Below are positions 62,323-64,000 of a stretch of 64,000 bases of DNA, piece after piece. The DNA is from Lepiota brunneoincarnata (taxonomy: Eukaryota; Basidiomycota; Agaricomycetes; Agaricales; Agaricaceae). Position 1 is the first letter of the stretch. Every line of letters begins with the position of its first letter. The translations under genes and the position numbers were made by a program. Location of the stretch: contig JAEBUN010000003.1 in assembly GCA_023014365.1 (NCBI GenBank), positions 744,001-808,000 on the forward strand, given 5' to 3'. The notes under the pieces were generated by a model. It saw only the letters and a program-made list of their open reading frames with translations, was not told the DNA's origin and searched no databases.

Positions 62323-64000
<1,678 letters not shown>

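Overview
The window is nuclear DNA of a filamentous basidiomycete, most likely a mushroom-forming Agaricomycete. Nearly every gene is cut by many short introns of about 50-60 nt. The conserved proteins have the fungal domain layout, and tandem P450s, a decayed F-box gene, RING genes and a Ty1/copia scrap are typical of mushroom genomes. No CRISPR, prophage or bacterial operon structure is present. The organism call is inference from gene structure and family content. Products were recognised by reading the translations, without a database search.

Left arm (1-19 kb): the CNH-domain 3' end of a Rho GEF, a tRNA-Ile(AAU), a gene-poor stretch of about 4 kb, a decayed UBL-WLM metalloprotease-like pseudogene, a coiled-coil protein, a nitronate monooxygenase, two tandem paralogous cytochrome P450s separated by an orphan gene fragment, and a HIRIP3-type histone-chaperone gene.

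Middle (19-36 kb): a secreted multi-domain GH35 beta-galactosidase (minus) divergent from VPS25 (ESCRT-II), two related RING finger genes flanking RPL11, a BTB/POZ protein, a deleted Ty1/copia reverse transcriptase fragment, and a secreted serine carboxypeptidase with a hydrophobic C-terminal tail.

Right arm (36-64 kb): mostly core housekeeping genes. These are an EEF1A-type methyltransferase, NDUFAF7, MMS19, an unrecognised intronless acidic protein, an F-box remnant, PRP40, mitochondrial bL21m divergent from ATP1, PRO2, a NASP-type histone chaperone, an AP180/CALM clathrin adaptor, glycerol kinase and the 3' part of a GH47 alpha-mannosidase. Divergent pairs with short shared promoters are frequent: NDUFAF7/MMS19 are 92 bp apart and bL21m/ATP1 146 bp apart.

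I did not find a clearly new multi-gene system. The most unusual signals are at gene-structure level. At least five introns read best as GC-AG. A 17-nt microexon encodes the conserved PGPYI motif of GH35. A 13-bp insertion breaks a RING finger. Glycerol kinase carries two +1 shifts that are rescued only if a splice donor moves by 4 nt. The AP180 tail carries seven Prk1/Ark1-type LxxQxTG sites plus NPF motifs.
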